The notes under the pieces: generated by a model
The model's database searches: none
What the model saw: the letters and a program-made list of their open reading frames with translations, nothing else
What the model was told of the DNA's origin: nothing
Made by a program: the position numbers and the translations under genes
Part shown: positions 1 to 7,885 of the stretch, piece after piece
Numbering within the stretch: position 1 is the first letter of the stretch
Layout of the letters: each line of letters starts with the position of its first letter
From: an uncultured Erythrobacteraceae bacterium
GTDB lineage: Bacteria > Pseudomonadota > Alphaproteobacteria > Sphingomonadales > Sphingomonadaceae
Direction of reading: 5' to 3'
NCBI GenBank assembly: GCA_946482075.1
Contig: CAMLQG010000034.1
Location: 1-30,613, forward strand
DNA: 30,613 nt

Positions 1-51
1 CCCGCTCCACCACAACCAGATGAGCAAGACCACGCTCAGCACCCAATTCAT
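1..51 (-). CDS. Start of a leftward gene cut by the window edge, probably a membrane protein
   Basis: Reading leftward from an ATG at 51, the frame stays open to the window edge and gives MNWVLSVVLLIWLWWSG, a strongly hydrophobic start typical of a first membrane segment. Sixteen of its 17 codons end in G or C, which fits the GC-rich codon use of the other genes. A competing ATG at 61 opens another frame (MRRYELGAERG...). It sits 7 bases from a strong GGAGG but has only about 40% G/C at third positions. I prefer the start at 51 on codon use, although the ribosome site fits the other one better. Too little is present to name a family. Confidence 0.4.
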   Translation of the reverse strand, partial: MNWVLSVVLLIWLWWSG

Positions 52-61
52 AACGTCGCAT

Positions 62-282
62 CTCTCTTCCTCCATCAATGTAAGTAATATGATTAAACGC
101 CCTATCCGCCTCCATCCGAGCGCTGGCAACAATGAAGCGGCCATGGAAGTATGCTTTTATGTCTCGGTTTGCGGATGGCGGCAGTGCTCCTGTCAGATTC
201 GGGCAGTCGCTCGCTTCGGCCCTTGCTGTAGACAAGCGGCGATGAAAGCAATGGCGCCGGCAAAATGGGCTGAGGATGCAAA
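62..282. other. Divergent intergenic region at the left edge
   Basis: This stretch separates the leftward partial gene from the rightward amidohydrolase gene, so it should carry promoters for both. It contains an AT-rich patch around 76-100, including TAATAT at 85-90, but I could not pair it with a convincing -35 box. A short open frame crosses the region, but its composition is unlike the real genes and I do not call it. Confidence 0.4.
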
Positions 283-1287
283 ATGACACGCGATGAATGG
301 CGCAATCAGGTGCGCGAAGCGGCGCTCGAACCCGATCTTCCGATCGTCGATTCACACCATCACATCTGGGCCTCGACTCCGGCGGAACCATGGGAGCCCT
401 ACCCGGCCGAAGCGCTGATCCGCGACAAGGCCACCACCGGCCACAATGTGATCGCGACGGTCTATGTCGATTCCCACGCCAATTATCGCGACAGCGGACC
501 CGACCACCTCCGCGTGGTGGGCGAGACGGAATTCGCCGCCGGCCTGGGCGACGATTGCGAAGCGCGCGGCGGCAAGGCGGCCGGCGTCTGCGCCGCCGTG
601 GTTTCTCATGCCGACCTCCTGCTGGGCGCTGCGGTGGGCGAAGTGCTGGACGCGCATATTGCCGCCTCTCCGCGCTTTCGCGGCATCCGTCACATGACCG
701 CGATCGATCCCGACCTGCCGCCGATCTACGGCGCGACCGAGCCCGGCATCATGATGCGTCCCGCCTTCCGCGCAGGCTTCGCCGAGCTGGCGCGACGCGG
801 CCTTAGCTTCGATGCATGGATGTTCCATCCGCAGCTGCCGGAGCTGGTGGACCTCGCGCGGGCTTTTCCCGAAGCGAACATCATCCTCGACCACACCGGC
901 GGCCCGATCGGCGTGGGCCGCTTCGCGGGGAAAGAGGACGAGACCTATGCCGGCTGGAAGAAGGACATGGCGGCAATCGCCCGATGCCCCAACGTGTCGG
1001 TGAAGCTCGGTGGGCTGAACATGTCCTATACCGCGCTCGATGCGACGGATGCGCCGGCCCCCAACAGTTCGGAAAAGACCGCCGCGCTGCAGGGCCGCTA
1101 CATCCGCACCACGATCGACCTGTTCGGCCCCGATCGCTGCATGTTCGAAAGCAACTTCCCGGTCGACATGCGCTCCATTTCGTATGATCTCGTCTGGAAC
1201 AGCTTCAAGCGTATCGTCGCGGACATGACGCGGCAGGAAAAGGAACTGCTCTTCGCCGGCACTGCCCGGCGCGTGTACAGGTTCTGA
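283..1287 (+). CDS. Amidohydrolase family 2 (COG3618-type TIM-barrel hydrolase)
   Basis: This 334-residue protein belongs to the amidohydrolase-2 group, whose members include lactonases, 2-pyrone-4,6-dicarboxylate hydrolase and decarboxylases. The metal-site motif DSHHH is at residues 23-27, followed by the family landmarks FRGIRH, DHTGGP (about 203-208), SVKLGGL and MFESNFPVD (287-295). In many relatives the last motif reads SDWP. Here the Asp position is Asn291, with Asp295 close by, so the metal or proton-transfer arrangement may differ. The start is supported by GAGGA at 272-276, six bases before the ATG. It is the first gene of a rightward operon with an SDR, a KstD-like dehydrogenase and an NTF2-fold protein. 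That context suggests lactone or ring hydrolysis in the cytoplasm, but the substrate is unknown. Confidence 0.88.
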   Translation: MTRDEWRNQVREAALEPDLPIVDSHHHIWASTPAEPWEPYPAEALIRDKATTGHNVIATVYVDSHANYRDSGPDHLRVVGETEFAAGLGDDCEARGGKAAGVCAAVVSHADLLLGAAVGEVLDAHIAASPRFRGIRHMTAIDPDLPPIYGATEPGIMMRPAFRAGFAELARRGLSFDAWMFHPQLPELVDLARAFPEANIILDHTGGPIGVGRFAGKEDETYAGWKKDMAAIARCPNVSVKLGGLNMSYTALDATDAPAPNSSEKTAALQGRYIRTTIDLFGPDRCMFESNFPVDMRSISYDLVWNSFKRIVADMTRQEKELLFAGTARRVYRF

Positions 1288-1312
1288 CGACGCGAAGCAG
1301 GAGGAGGAGAGG

Positions 1313-2074
1313 ATGGGCCTGCTGCAGGGCAAGATCGCCCTCGTCGCCGGGGGGACCGGCGGCATTGGCGAAGCGATCGCCAACCGTTTCGCCGCCGAAG
1401 GGGCGCTCGTCTATCTGGGCGGACGGAACTCCGGGAAGACCGCGCAGGCGGCCAATCGGTGCAGCGCGCGGGCCATTCAGCTGGACGTGACCGATGGGAC
1501 GGAATGGCACGCGGCCCTTGCCCGGATCGAAGACGAAGCGGGCCGGCTCGACGTCCTCGTCAACGCCCAGGGCGAGACTGTCCCTGCCCATGTCGAGGAT
1601 GCCACGCTCGACACGTTCCGCCATCTGATGGCGATCAATGCGGAAAGCGTGTTCCTGGGTTGCCGGGCCGCCCTGCCGCTGATGCGCCGGACCGGGCCGG
1701 GCAGCATCGTCAATGTCGGCTCGATCATCCAGGCCAAGCCGACCAGCAACCTCGCCGCCTATGGCGCGTCCAAAGGCGCGATGACGGCGCTGAGCAAGTC
1801 GGTCGCACTGCATTGCGCGGAGACGGGATCGGGCATCCGGGTGAACGTGGTCCATCCCGGCGGTATTCTGACCAACATGCTGGAAAGCGCCGTGAGCAAC
1901 ATGGGCATGCCTTACGAGGAAGCCCGCGCCCTGTGGGAAGCGACCCATCCGCTCGGCCGCTTCGGCCAGCCGGAGGAAATCGCGGAAGCCGTGCTCTATT
2001 TCGCATCCGACGCGTCCCGCTTCACCACGGGAACGGAGCTCTACGTCGATGGCGGCGCGGCGATCCGGCCATAG
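1313..2074 (+). CDS. Short-chain dehydrogenase/reductase (classical SDR)
   Basis: A 253-residue classical SDR of normal length. The nucleotide-binding motif GGTGGIG is at residues 13-19, Ser137 is the likely catalytic serine, and YGASK places the catalytic pair at Tyr150 and Lys154. The C-terminal TGTELYVDGG stretch is typical of the family. It probably oxidises or reduces an alcohol/ketone with NAD(P)(H). A very strong ribosome site (GGAGGAGGAGAGG) directly precedes the ATG. The gene starts 25 bases after the amidohydrolase gene and ends 11 bases before the FAD dehydrogenase gene, so the three are almost certainly cotranscribed. The pairing suggests that a ring alcohol is oxidised to a ketone before desaturation, which is inference. 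Confidence 0.92.
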   Translation: MGLLQGKIALVAGGTGGIGEAIANRFAAEGALVYLGGRNSGKTAQAANRCSARAIQLDVTDGTEWHAALARIEDEAGRLDVLVNAQGETVPAHVEDATLDTFRHLMAINAESVFLGCRAALPLMRRTGPGSIVNVGSIIQAKPTSNLAAYGASKGAMTALSKSVALHCAETGSGIRVNVVHPGGILTNMLESAVSNMGMPYEEARALWEATHPLGRFGQPEEIAEAVLYFASDASRFTTGTELYVDGGAAIRP

Positions 2075-2085
2075 GGAGATCGGGC

Positions 2086-3801
2086 ATGGACAAGACCTAT
2101 GACGTGATCGTGGCGGGCTCCGGCTCGGCCGGGCTGGCGGCCGGGCTGCGGGCGCTCGATCTCGGCCTTTCGGTGCTGCTGCTGGAAAAGGAACACCAAT
2201 GGGGCGGAACCTCCGCTTCGTCCGGCGGCGGTGTGTGGGTGCCCAATCACGGGCTGGCGCAGGACGGCGACAGCCGCGAGAAGGCGCTGACCTATCTCGA
2301 AACCGTTTCACAAGGGCCGGTGCGGCGGGAGAACCTCGTCGCGCTGGTCGATAATGGCCCGCTTATGGTGTCCTTCCTCGAACGGATCGGCGTGCCGCTG
2401 CATGTCCTGCCCGGCTATCCCGATTACTTCCCCGATGCGCCGGGCGCGCATGCCGGCCGCGCACTGTTCCCATACGAAGTCGATAGCGGAGATCTGGGAG
2501 AGGCCGCCCACACGATGCGCGAAGCGCCGGTGCGCGGAAAGCTGTTCAATCGTTATGCTTTCGGGCTCGACGAGGCCTTCGCGCTCGCGACACGCGGGCG
2601 CGGCTGGCAATTGATCGTAGCCAAGATGTTCTGGCGCTACTGGACCGATTTCGGCTGGCGCAGGAAGACCGCCCGTGATCGCCGCCTGACCATGGGCAAC
2701 GGATTGATGGGCGGCCTGCGCCGCGCGTTCGATCGCCTGGGCGGCGAATTGCGGACGGAGATCGCAGTCGTCGGCCTGACGACCGAAGGAGGCCGCGTCA
2801 CGGGCGTGGAAGTGGACCGTCATGGCCGCCGCTCGACCATCAAGGCCACCCAGGGCGTGGTGATCGCGGCCGGCGGTTTCGAATGGAACCAGGCGATGCG
2901 CGACAAGTATTTCACGCTTCCGACCCCTGCCCAATGGTCGACCTCGCCCGAGCGCGCGAATGACGGCAAGGCGATGATCGCCGCCCAGGCGATCGGCGCC
3001 GATGTCGAGTTCATGGAGACGGGCTGGTACATTCCCAGCATGGTGATGCCGACCATCGGCGTGCCCAATACCGAGATGACCCACCAGATGTCGTTCGATC
3101 ACGGCCGTCCCCACAGCGTCTGCGTGAACGGCAAGGGCGAGCGCTTCGTCAAGGAAACCATCGCCTACGACCAATTCGGCCTGGCGATGATCGCGGATCA
3201 CCAGAAAAGCGGCGCCTGCTCCACCGCCTGGCTGATCTTCGACGATCAGTTCCGCGAGAAATACAGCGCCGGAGGCTTCATGCTGAAAGCGTTGCTGCCC
3301 GACGCCAAGGTGCCACGCCATTGGTGGGACCATTACATCTACCGGGCGGACAGCATCGAGACGCTCGCCGCCAAGATCGATATCGATCCGCAGGCGCTGG
3401 CCGCCACGGTTGGCCGGATGAACGATTATGCACGCACCGGCAAGGACCCGGAATTCGGCCGGGGCAGCGATGATTACGACCGTTTCTTCGGCGATCCGCG
3501 CGTCCAGCCCAACACTTGTCTCGGCACGATCGAGAAGGGGCCGTTCTATGCCGTCCCGGTGGTGCTGGGCGACATGGGCACCAAGGGCGGCCTCAAGATC
3601 GACGATAACGCCCGCGTGCTCGACACGTCCGGGACACCCATCGCCGGCCTCTATGCGGCGGGAAATGCGGCGGGTTCCATCACCGGCAATTGCTATCCGG
3701 GTGCGGGCGGCACGATCGGTCCGGCGATGACGTTCGGCTTCATCGCCGCCAACACGATCGCCCGGAAAGCGGGTATTAACTCCGCACCGGAACCTCAGTA
3801 A
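2086..3801 (+). CDS. KstD-like FAD-dependent dehydrogenase (FAD_binding_2 family)
   Basis: This 571-residue flavoprotein resembles 3-ketosteroid delta1-dehydrogenases. It has the dinucleotide motif GSGSAG at residues 11-16, WGGTSASSGGGVW for FAD binding, PDYF with Tyr114, GPFYAVPV with Tyr488, a GDMGTKGGLKID stretch and a C-terminal GLYAAGN. Tyr114 and Tyr488 lie about where KstD1 of Rhodococcus erythropolis has catalytic Tyr119 and Tyr487; this equivalence is inferred from spacing, not from an alignment. The expected reaction is 1,2-desaturation next to a ring ketone. The frame is open far upstream through the SDR gene, but the ATG at 2086 has GGGAG upstream and starts exactly at the canonical MDKTYDVIVAG, so I chose it. 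A homologue lies at 26633-28333. A close alternative is fumarate-reductase-like flavoproteins, but the C-terminal motifs favour KstD. Confidence 0.88.
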   Translation: MDKTYDVIVAGSGSAGLAAGLRALDLGLSVLLLEKEHQWGGTSASSGGGVWVPNHGLAQDGDSREKALTYLETVSQGPVRRENLVALVDNGPLMVSFLERIGVPLHVLPGYPDYFPDAPGAHAGRALFPYEVDSGDLGEAAHTMREAPVRGKLFNRYAFGLDEAFALATRGRGWQLIVAKMFWRYWTDFGWRRKTARDRRLTMGNGLMGGLRRAFDRLGGELRTEIAVVGLTTEGGRVTGVEVDRHGRRSTIKATQGVVIAAGGFEWNQAMRDKYFTLPTPAQWSTSPERANDGKAMIAAQAIGADVEFMETGWYIPSMVMPTIGVPNTEMTHQMSFDHGRPHSVCVNGKGERFVKETIAYDQFGLAMIADHQKSGACSTAWLIFDDQFREKYSAGGFMLKALLPDAKVPRHWWDHYIYRADSIETLAAKIDIDPQALAATVGRMNDYARTGKDPEFGRGSDDYDRFFGDPRVQPNTCLGTIEKGPFYAVPVVLGDMGTKGGLKIDDNARVLDTSGTPIAGLYAAGNAAGSITGNCYPGAGGTIGPAMTFGFIAANTIARKAGINSAPEPQ

Positions 3802-3811
3802 GGAAGCCGTC

Positions 3812-4237
3812 ATGGCCGTAAACGCGACGTCCCCCAATGCCGAACTGGTGCTGCGCGCGCTCAAATATGCGAGCGACCGGGAGCTGGAAGGCTTCCGCGA
3901 GACCTGCGCGGAAGACGTGATCCTGAACTATCCCTTCCACCCGATGGGGCCGAAAACCTTCCACGGCGTGGACCGCATGATCCGCCAATTCAGCGCGGAA
4001 AAGGCATTCGCCACTTTTGCCTTATGGGCGGAGGAACTCTACGATCTGGGCGACACGATCATCATGGAAGGCCGCTCGCACGGCACCAACAGCAGCGATC
4101 TGCCCGACTACGACAACCACTACATGTTCGTTGTCCGCTGTCAGGGCGGCCGGATCGTCGAATGGACGGAATTCTTCAATCCCCTGGAAGCGATGAAGCA
4201 GGGATACGGCGTGAAGCAGCCGGGCGCCTCAGCCTGA
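3812..4237 (+). CDS. NTF2-fold / SnoaL-like protein (ketosteroid-isomerase superfamily)
   Basis: A 141-residue protein with the layout of the SnoaL/NTF2 superfamily. It has an N-terminal helix (ELVLRALKYA), a CAEDVILNYPF strand, a GVDRMIRQF helix and a C-terminal sheet ending in GGRIVEWTEFFNPLEA. Superfamily members include delta5-3-ketosteroid isomerase, limonene epoxide hydrolase and many uncharacterised small enzymes, so the reaction is open. The ATG follows AAGGAAG and lies 10 bases after the KstD-like gene, making this the last gene of the rightward operon. It meets the leftward SDR gene tail to tail with only 9 bases between them. Work beside a ketone-desaturating flavoprotein fits isomerase activity, but that is inference. 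Confidence 0.82.
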   Translation: MAVNATSPNAELVLRALKYASDRELEGFRETCAEDVILNYPFHPMGPKTFHGVDRMIRQFSAEKAFATFALWAEELYDLGDTIIMEGRSHGTNSSDLPDYDNHYMFVVRCQGGRIVEWTEFFNPLEAMKQGYGVKQPGASA

Positions 4238-4246
4238 GATCACGGT

Positions 4247-4990
4247 TCAACGCGCCGAATAAGCGCCGTCGACCGGCAGCACCGCGCCGCTGATGTAACG
4301 CGCCTCGTCACTGGCGAGGAAACACACGGCATGGGCCACGTCGCGGGCGTGCGGCATCCCCGGCAGCGGGTTCAGCGATTCCAGCATCGCGCGGAAGGCT
4401 TGCGGATCGGGTTCGGCCGCGATCCTTGCTTCCATCGCCTCGGTCATCACCGCGGTGGGCGCGACGCCATTCACGCGGATGTTGTTCGGCCCGTATGTGA
4501 CGGCCGCCTCGCGGGTCAGCCGGGCGAGGCCCGATTTGGCCGCCGAATAGGGTGCATTGTCCAGCACGCCGGAAATCGCAGCGACCGAAAGCATGTTGAC
4601 GATCACGCCCCCGCCCCGTTGGATCATGCGCGGAATGGCGAATTTGAGGACGTAGAACGCGCCGTCGAGATTGACCCGCATGACGGCCTGCCAATTGCCC
4701 ACGGATATCTCGTGCAGCGGGACTTTCTCCGAGAAGATGCCCGCATTGTTGACGACGATGTCCGGGCAATCCCCGTCTGCGAAGACCGCCTCTACCGCGG
4801 CCGCGTCCGAAACGTCGCAGGCCACGAATTGCGCGCTCATGGCGCGCGCGGTCTCTTCTGCCCTGGCGGAAGGAAGATCGGCGATGACGACCACCGCGCC
4901 TTCTTCGGCAAAGGCCTCCGCGATGGCCCAGCCGAGGCCGCTGGCCCCGCCGGTGACGAGCACCCGCTTGTCGGCAAAGCGCAGCGTCAC
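4247..4990 (-). CDS. Short-chain dehydrogenase/reductase (classical SDR)
   Basis: A 247-residue classical SDR with TGGASGLG at residues 13-20, an intact NNAG motif, YSAAK at 148-152 (catalytic Tyr148 and Lys152) and the terminal SGAVLPVDGAYSAR. The start is a GTG at 4990 that overlaps the TGA of the upstream EthD gene by 4 bases (GTGA); the nearby ATG is in the EthD frame. It is the last gene of the long leftward operon. It probably acts as an NAD(P)-dependent alcohol/ketone oxidoreductase in the same pathway as the P450 and the ligase. The substrate cannot be told from sequence. Confidence 0.92.
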   Translation of the reverse strand: MTLRFADKRVLVTGGASGLGWAIAEAFAEEGAVVVIADLPSARAEETARAMSAQFVACDVSDAAAVEAVFADGDCPDIVVNNAGIFSEKVPLHEISVGNWQAVMRVNLDGAFYVLKFAIPRMIQRGGGVIVNMLSVAAISGVLDNAPYSAAKSGLARLTREAAVTYGPNNIRVNGVAPTAVMTEAMEARIAAEPDPQAFRAMLESLNPLPGMPHARDVAHAVCFLASDEARYISGAVLPVDGAYSAR

Positions 4991-5361
4991 ATTCGGTCCT
5001 CCACGCCGCAGGGGGTGCTCATGAATATCCGCTTGGTCGAACGATCGAGGAATTCCTCTTCATCCGCCGCGATCCGCGCGGAATTCTCAGGCTTCGCGAA
5101 GGATGCCCGCGCCTTGGCGAAATCGGCCTGATCCTTGAACAGGACCAGCGTGACCACATCGTAATCCGGCGCCCAGTCGTTCGGCCCGTCCGCCAGGTTT
5201 CCCCTCACCGACGTCCCCGGGATCACATAGTCGCGCGTGTAGCCGGCCATGTAGGGATTGATCTCCTCGATCAGCGGCACGTGGCGCGTCTCGTAATAAT
5301 CGCGGAACTCCTCCGCCGTCGTTCCGGGTTTGCGCGACAGCAGCGCAACGAGACGGATCAT
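4987..5361 (-). CDS. EthD-domain protein (dimeric alpha+beta barrel)
   Basis: A 124-residue EthD-type protein. It shows an N-terminal strand (MIRLVALLSRK), the family hallmark FRDYYETRHVPLI, a YDVVTLVLFKD strand and a C-terminal DEEEFLDRS segment. EthD was named from the ethyl tert-butyl ether degradation cluster of Rhodococcus, where it accompanies a P450. Relatives include small ring-modifying or decarboxylating enzymes, so a chemical role is possible but unproven. The ATG at 5361 overlaps the stop of the SnoaL-like gene by 4 bases (ATGA), which fixes the start against a longer open frame. The next gene, an SDR, also overlaps by 4 bases. A homologue sharing FRDYYE, HV.LI and DE.EF.DRS lies at 25133-25489. 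Confidence 0.87.
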   Translation of the reverse strand: MIRLVALLSRKPGTTAEEFRDYYETRHVPLIEEINPYMAGYTRDYVIPGTSVRGNLADGPNDWAPDYDVVTLVLFKDQADFAKARASFAKPENSARIAADEEEFLDRSTKRIFMSTPCGVEDRM

Positions 5362-5906
5362 GCCGGAAGCTTGCCGAACGGCCCCGCTGCGACTTCGGGC
5401 CAGTTGCGCAACTGGCTGAAATCCGTGCCGTCTCGCTTGCCGAAATGGAATGCCTTGTCGGTATAGAATTCGTCCGCTGCCGGGACCCTGCGCCCCCAGT
5501 CCATGATCTCGCGCCGGCAGGCGATCTTCCAGCCATCGCCGCGATCCTGATACTCGTCGATATAGCGGCCGGACATGAACACATCCATCGCCTCCGCTCC
5601 GGCGCCTTCGCGGTGCCAGGCGATGAAATAGACTTCGCCCGTGGCGCGCTTGCCGTCGACCTCGATGGTGATCTGGCCGAGCAGATGATGGCTCGCTTCG
5701 TACCAGTCGCGCAGCGCTCCTTGCGCGAAAGCGACGTAATCGTCCGGTCCGCCGCCGAACACGCCGCAATCGACATAGGCGTCGTCATGGAAGGCGCTGC
5801 GCTGGAGCGCGGCATCCAGCCGGTCCTGGCCTGCGATATAGGCATGGACCGCCTTCAGAATCTGGTCCTTGGCGACCAATGCTTCGACTTCTGGATCTCT
5901 GCTCAT
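5358..5906 (-). CDS. SnoaL-like / NTF2-fold protein
   Basis: A 182-residue member of the SnoaL-like (NTF2-fold) group. It has an N-terminal helix (KDQILKAVHAYIAGQDRLD), the ALQRSAFHDDAYVDCG turn that is frequent in dehydratase-like members, DWYEASHHLLGQITIEVDG, and a GEVYFIAWHRE strand followed by DVFMSGRYIDEYQ and GWKIACRREIMDW. The His-His and Asp-Asp pairs line up with where scytalone-dehydratase-like enzymes keep catalytic residues, so a dehydratase or isomerase role is possible. The ATG overlaps the ligase stop by 4 bases, and the stop overlaps the EthD start by 4 bases. It is unlike the smaller NTF2-fold protein at 3812-4237, so the window has two distinct members of the superfamily. 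Confidence 0.85.
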   Translation of the reverse strand: MSRDPEVEALVAKDQILKAVHAYIAGQDRLDAALQRSAFHDDAYVDCGVFGGGPDDYVAFAQGALRDWYEASHHLLGQITIEVDGKRATGEVYFIAWHREGAGAEAMDVFMSGRYIDEYQDRGDGWKIACRREIMDWGRRVPAADEFYTDKAFHFGKRDGTDFSQLRNWPEVAAGPFGKLPA

Positions 5907-7567
5907 CTGCGGGGCACCTTCACGCCGGCTTCCTCCATGTCCCAGGTGGCTGGCGTGCGGCCTTCGTCCCGGAGCACATATTTGAGCGGCTTCCCCGTCG
6001 TCGTGCGCGGAACATCCTCTCGGAATTCATAATAACGCGGCACGGCGAAATAGGGGAAGTGCTCGATGCACCAGTCGCATAGCTCCCGCTCGCTAAGGCT
6101 TGACCCTTCACGCAAGATCGCGGTGACTTTCACGTCATCCTCGCCCAGCGGCGACGGCACGGGATGGACCACCGCCTCCTTCAGCGCGGGATGCTTGGAC
6201 AGCACCATCTCGCATTCGAAGGTGGAGATGTTCTCACCCCGGCGCCGGATCGAATCCTTCTTGCGGCCGACGAAGGTGAAGAAGCCGTCGGCATCCATCT
6301 TTCCCAGATCGCCGGTATGCATCCACAGATTCCGCCAGGCCTCGGCAGTCGCTTCGGGCTTCTTCCAATAGCCGCTGAACATGATGTCCGGCTTCTTCGG
6401 GCGGTAGAGTACTTCGCCCGGCGTGCCCCGGGGCACCTCGTTGCCGAGATCGTCCGCGATGATGCATTCGAACTCGTCGGCGAGGCGCCCCTGCGAGCCG
6501 CGCGGAGGCAAGGGCTCGCCCGGAATGACGGTGAAGATCTTGCCTCCTTCCGTCATTCCGTAGCCGTAGGAATTGATCCAGCGCACGCCGAACCGTTCCT
6601 TCCATGCCTGTTCCAGCTCTGGCGAGAAAGGCAGGCCCCAGATCGAATGGATCTGGCCGAAGCAGCGCTTCATCTCCTCGCTGTCGGGCGCGTTGGCGAT
6701 CAACGGAATCATGCTGGCCAGCACATAGGCGATCCGCGCACCGCTGCGCTCGATCTCGCTCCAGAAGCCGGAAACGGAGAAGCGCGGCGCGATCGCGGCG
6801 GTTTCGTGCAGCAGCAGCGCAGGCAGCACCGCGCCTGTCAGCGCGCCGATATGGAACAGCGGCATCGGCGTCCAGGTCACGTCCCCCGCATGGACCGGCG
6901 TCGTCTCGAACACCTGCTTCGCCTGGTGGAGGATGTAGTTGTGGCTGATCATGCAGCCCTTGGACGGGCCGGTAGTGCCCGATGTGTAGAGGATGCAGGC
7001 GATGCCCGCCGGATCGGAGCTCGCGATATCCTCTGCCGATGGCCCGCTGCGCAAGGTCTCCAGGCTTTCGACCCGCACCTTGCCGAGGTTTGCGGCCGGC
7101 ACTCTCCCGCGCACCAGAACCGTCTCCAGTTCCGGCAGATCGGCCGCGACCTCGGCGATGCGTTCGAACAGATGGCTTTCGCAGACGATCAGCCTGCTGC
7201 CCGTATCGGCCAGCTGGGACGCCAGGAAATCCCGCCGCAGCGCCGTGTTGACAGGCGCCCACAGCGCGCCCGCCATGTTGGACGCGAACCAAGCATGGAG
7301 GCAGTCCGCATTGTTGTCCAGCATGGAGGACACGGCGTCGCCCTGCCCGATCCCGAAGCTGCGGAAGGCATGGGCGAGGCGCCGGCAGGCGGCATCGAAC
7401 TGGCCGAAGGAATGTTTCTCGCCCTCGAAATCGAGGAAGATCCTGTCGGGCGCGGCCGCTACCGCGCGCGCCAGCGCATCGATCACCGTATCGCGTTCGG
7501 GGCCGTGATTGACCTTGGCAGGTCCGAGATCCGCCATCACGCCGCCCGCTTCCAGCACCGCGTTCAT
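5903..7567 (-). CDS. Acyl-CoA synthetase-like AMP-dependent ligase (ANL superfamily)
   Basis: A 554-residue adenylating enzyme that should activate a carboxylic acid as its AMP ester and then CoA thioester. The P-loop YTSGTTGPSKG is at residues 194-204. It is followed by the GYGMTEGG adenine loop, MHTGDLG, the hinge GRKKDSIRRRGENIS and TTTGKPLK with the conserved Lys526. All core motifs are intact. GYGMTE and the C-terminal RYYEFREDVPRT stretch resemble CaiC/FadK-type ligases. It begins only 4 bases after the NIPSNAP gene and overlaps the SnoaL-like gene by 4 bases. Its presence says that the pathway yields a free acid that is then degraded as a CoA ester; the later beta-oxidation genes are not in the window. 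Confidence 0.93.
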   Translation of the reverse strand: MNAVLEAGGVMADLGPAKVNHGPERDTVIDALARAVAAAPDRIFLDFEGEKHSFGQFDAACRRLAHAFRSFGIGQGDAVSSMLDNNADCLHAWFASNMAGALWAPVNTALRRDFLASQLADTGSRLIVCESHLFERIAEVAADLPELETVLVRGRVPAANLGKVRVESLETLRSGPSAEDIASSDPAGIACILYTSGTTGPSKGCMISHNYILHQAKQVFETTPVHAGDVTWTPMPLFHIGALTGAVLPALLLHETAAIAPRFSVSGFWSEIERSGARIAYVLASMIPLIANAPDSEEMKRCFGQIHSIWGLPFSPELEQAWKERFGVRWINSYGYGMTEGGKIFTVIPGEPLPPRGSQGRLADEFECIIADDLGNEVPRGTPGEVLYRPKKPDIMFSGYWKKPEATAEAWRNLWMHTGDLGKMDADGFFTFVGRKKDSIRRRGENISTFECEMVLSKHPALKEAVVHPVPSPLGEDDVKVTAILREGSSLSERELCDWCIEHFPYFAVPRYYEFREDVPRTTTGKPLKYVLRDEGRTPATWDMEEAGVKVPRR

Positions 7568-7571
7568 GCGC

Positions 7572-7862
7572 TCAATCGACCGAATAGCTGGTCATCAGGC
7601 TGGTGACTTCCTCATCCACCAGCTCGCGCACTCTCGGCGTGATCGCGCCCAGCGCGCGGTCGTAGAGCCCGGCCTGGATCGCGTCGAAGGACGGGATATC
7701 CCAGATGTTCACGCAGGTGTTCACGCGACCGACCACGGTGGTGTAGCTCGCCAGCAGCTTCCAGCCATGGGTTTCGAACACGGCTTTGCAGTCGCGCACC
7801 GTCTCGCGATATTCGCCGAAGGAGGCCCCGGTCTTCAGCTTCACTGTCACATGCATGATCAT
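7572..7862 (-). CDS. NIPSNAP-family small protein (dimeric alpha+beta barrel)
   Basis: A 96-residue protein with the NIPSNAP pattern: a short first strand (MHVTVKLKTG), a central GWKLLASYTTVVGRVNTCVNIWDIPSFDAI stretch and a helical C-terminus. The family has no settled enzymatic role. The ATG at 7862 has a strong GGGGAGAGA upstream, which rejects a much longer open frame that reads back through the VOC gene in a wrong frame; an ATG at 7856 is a second option. It sits between the VOC and ligase genes in the leftward operon. A homologue with the same GKL...GR.N...IW.IP core is at 28369-28671, directly upstream of the second KstD-like gene. Confidence 0.82.
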   Translation of the reverse strand: MIMHVTVKLKTGASFGEYRETVRDCKAVFETHGWKLLASYTTVVGRVNTCVNIWDIPSFDAIQAGLYDRALGAITPRVRELVDEEVTSLMTSYSVD

Positions 7863-7885
7863 TGATCGTCTCTCCCCATGCGCAT

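Noticed and set aside
20..286. A short rightward open frame at the left edge
   Set aside because: No ribosome site, no domain, and codon composition unlike the neighbours.
1459..3801. A 780-codon frame suggesting an SDR-flavoprotein fusion
   Set aside because: The extra N-terminal part is an out-of-frame reading of the SDR gene. The flavoprotein has its own ribosome site and ATG at 2086.
2308..3864. A leftward open frame of 518 codons opposite the first KstD-like gene
   Set aside because: The rightward frame has FAD-binding and catalytic motifs; the antisense frame has none.
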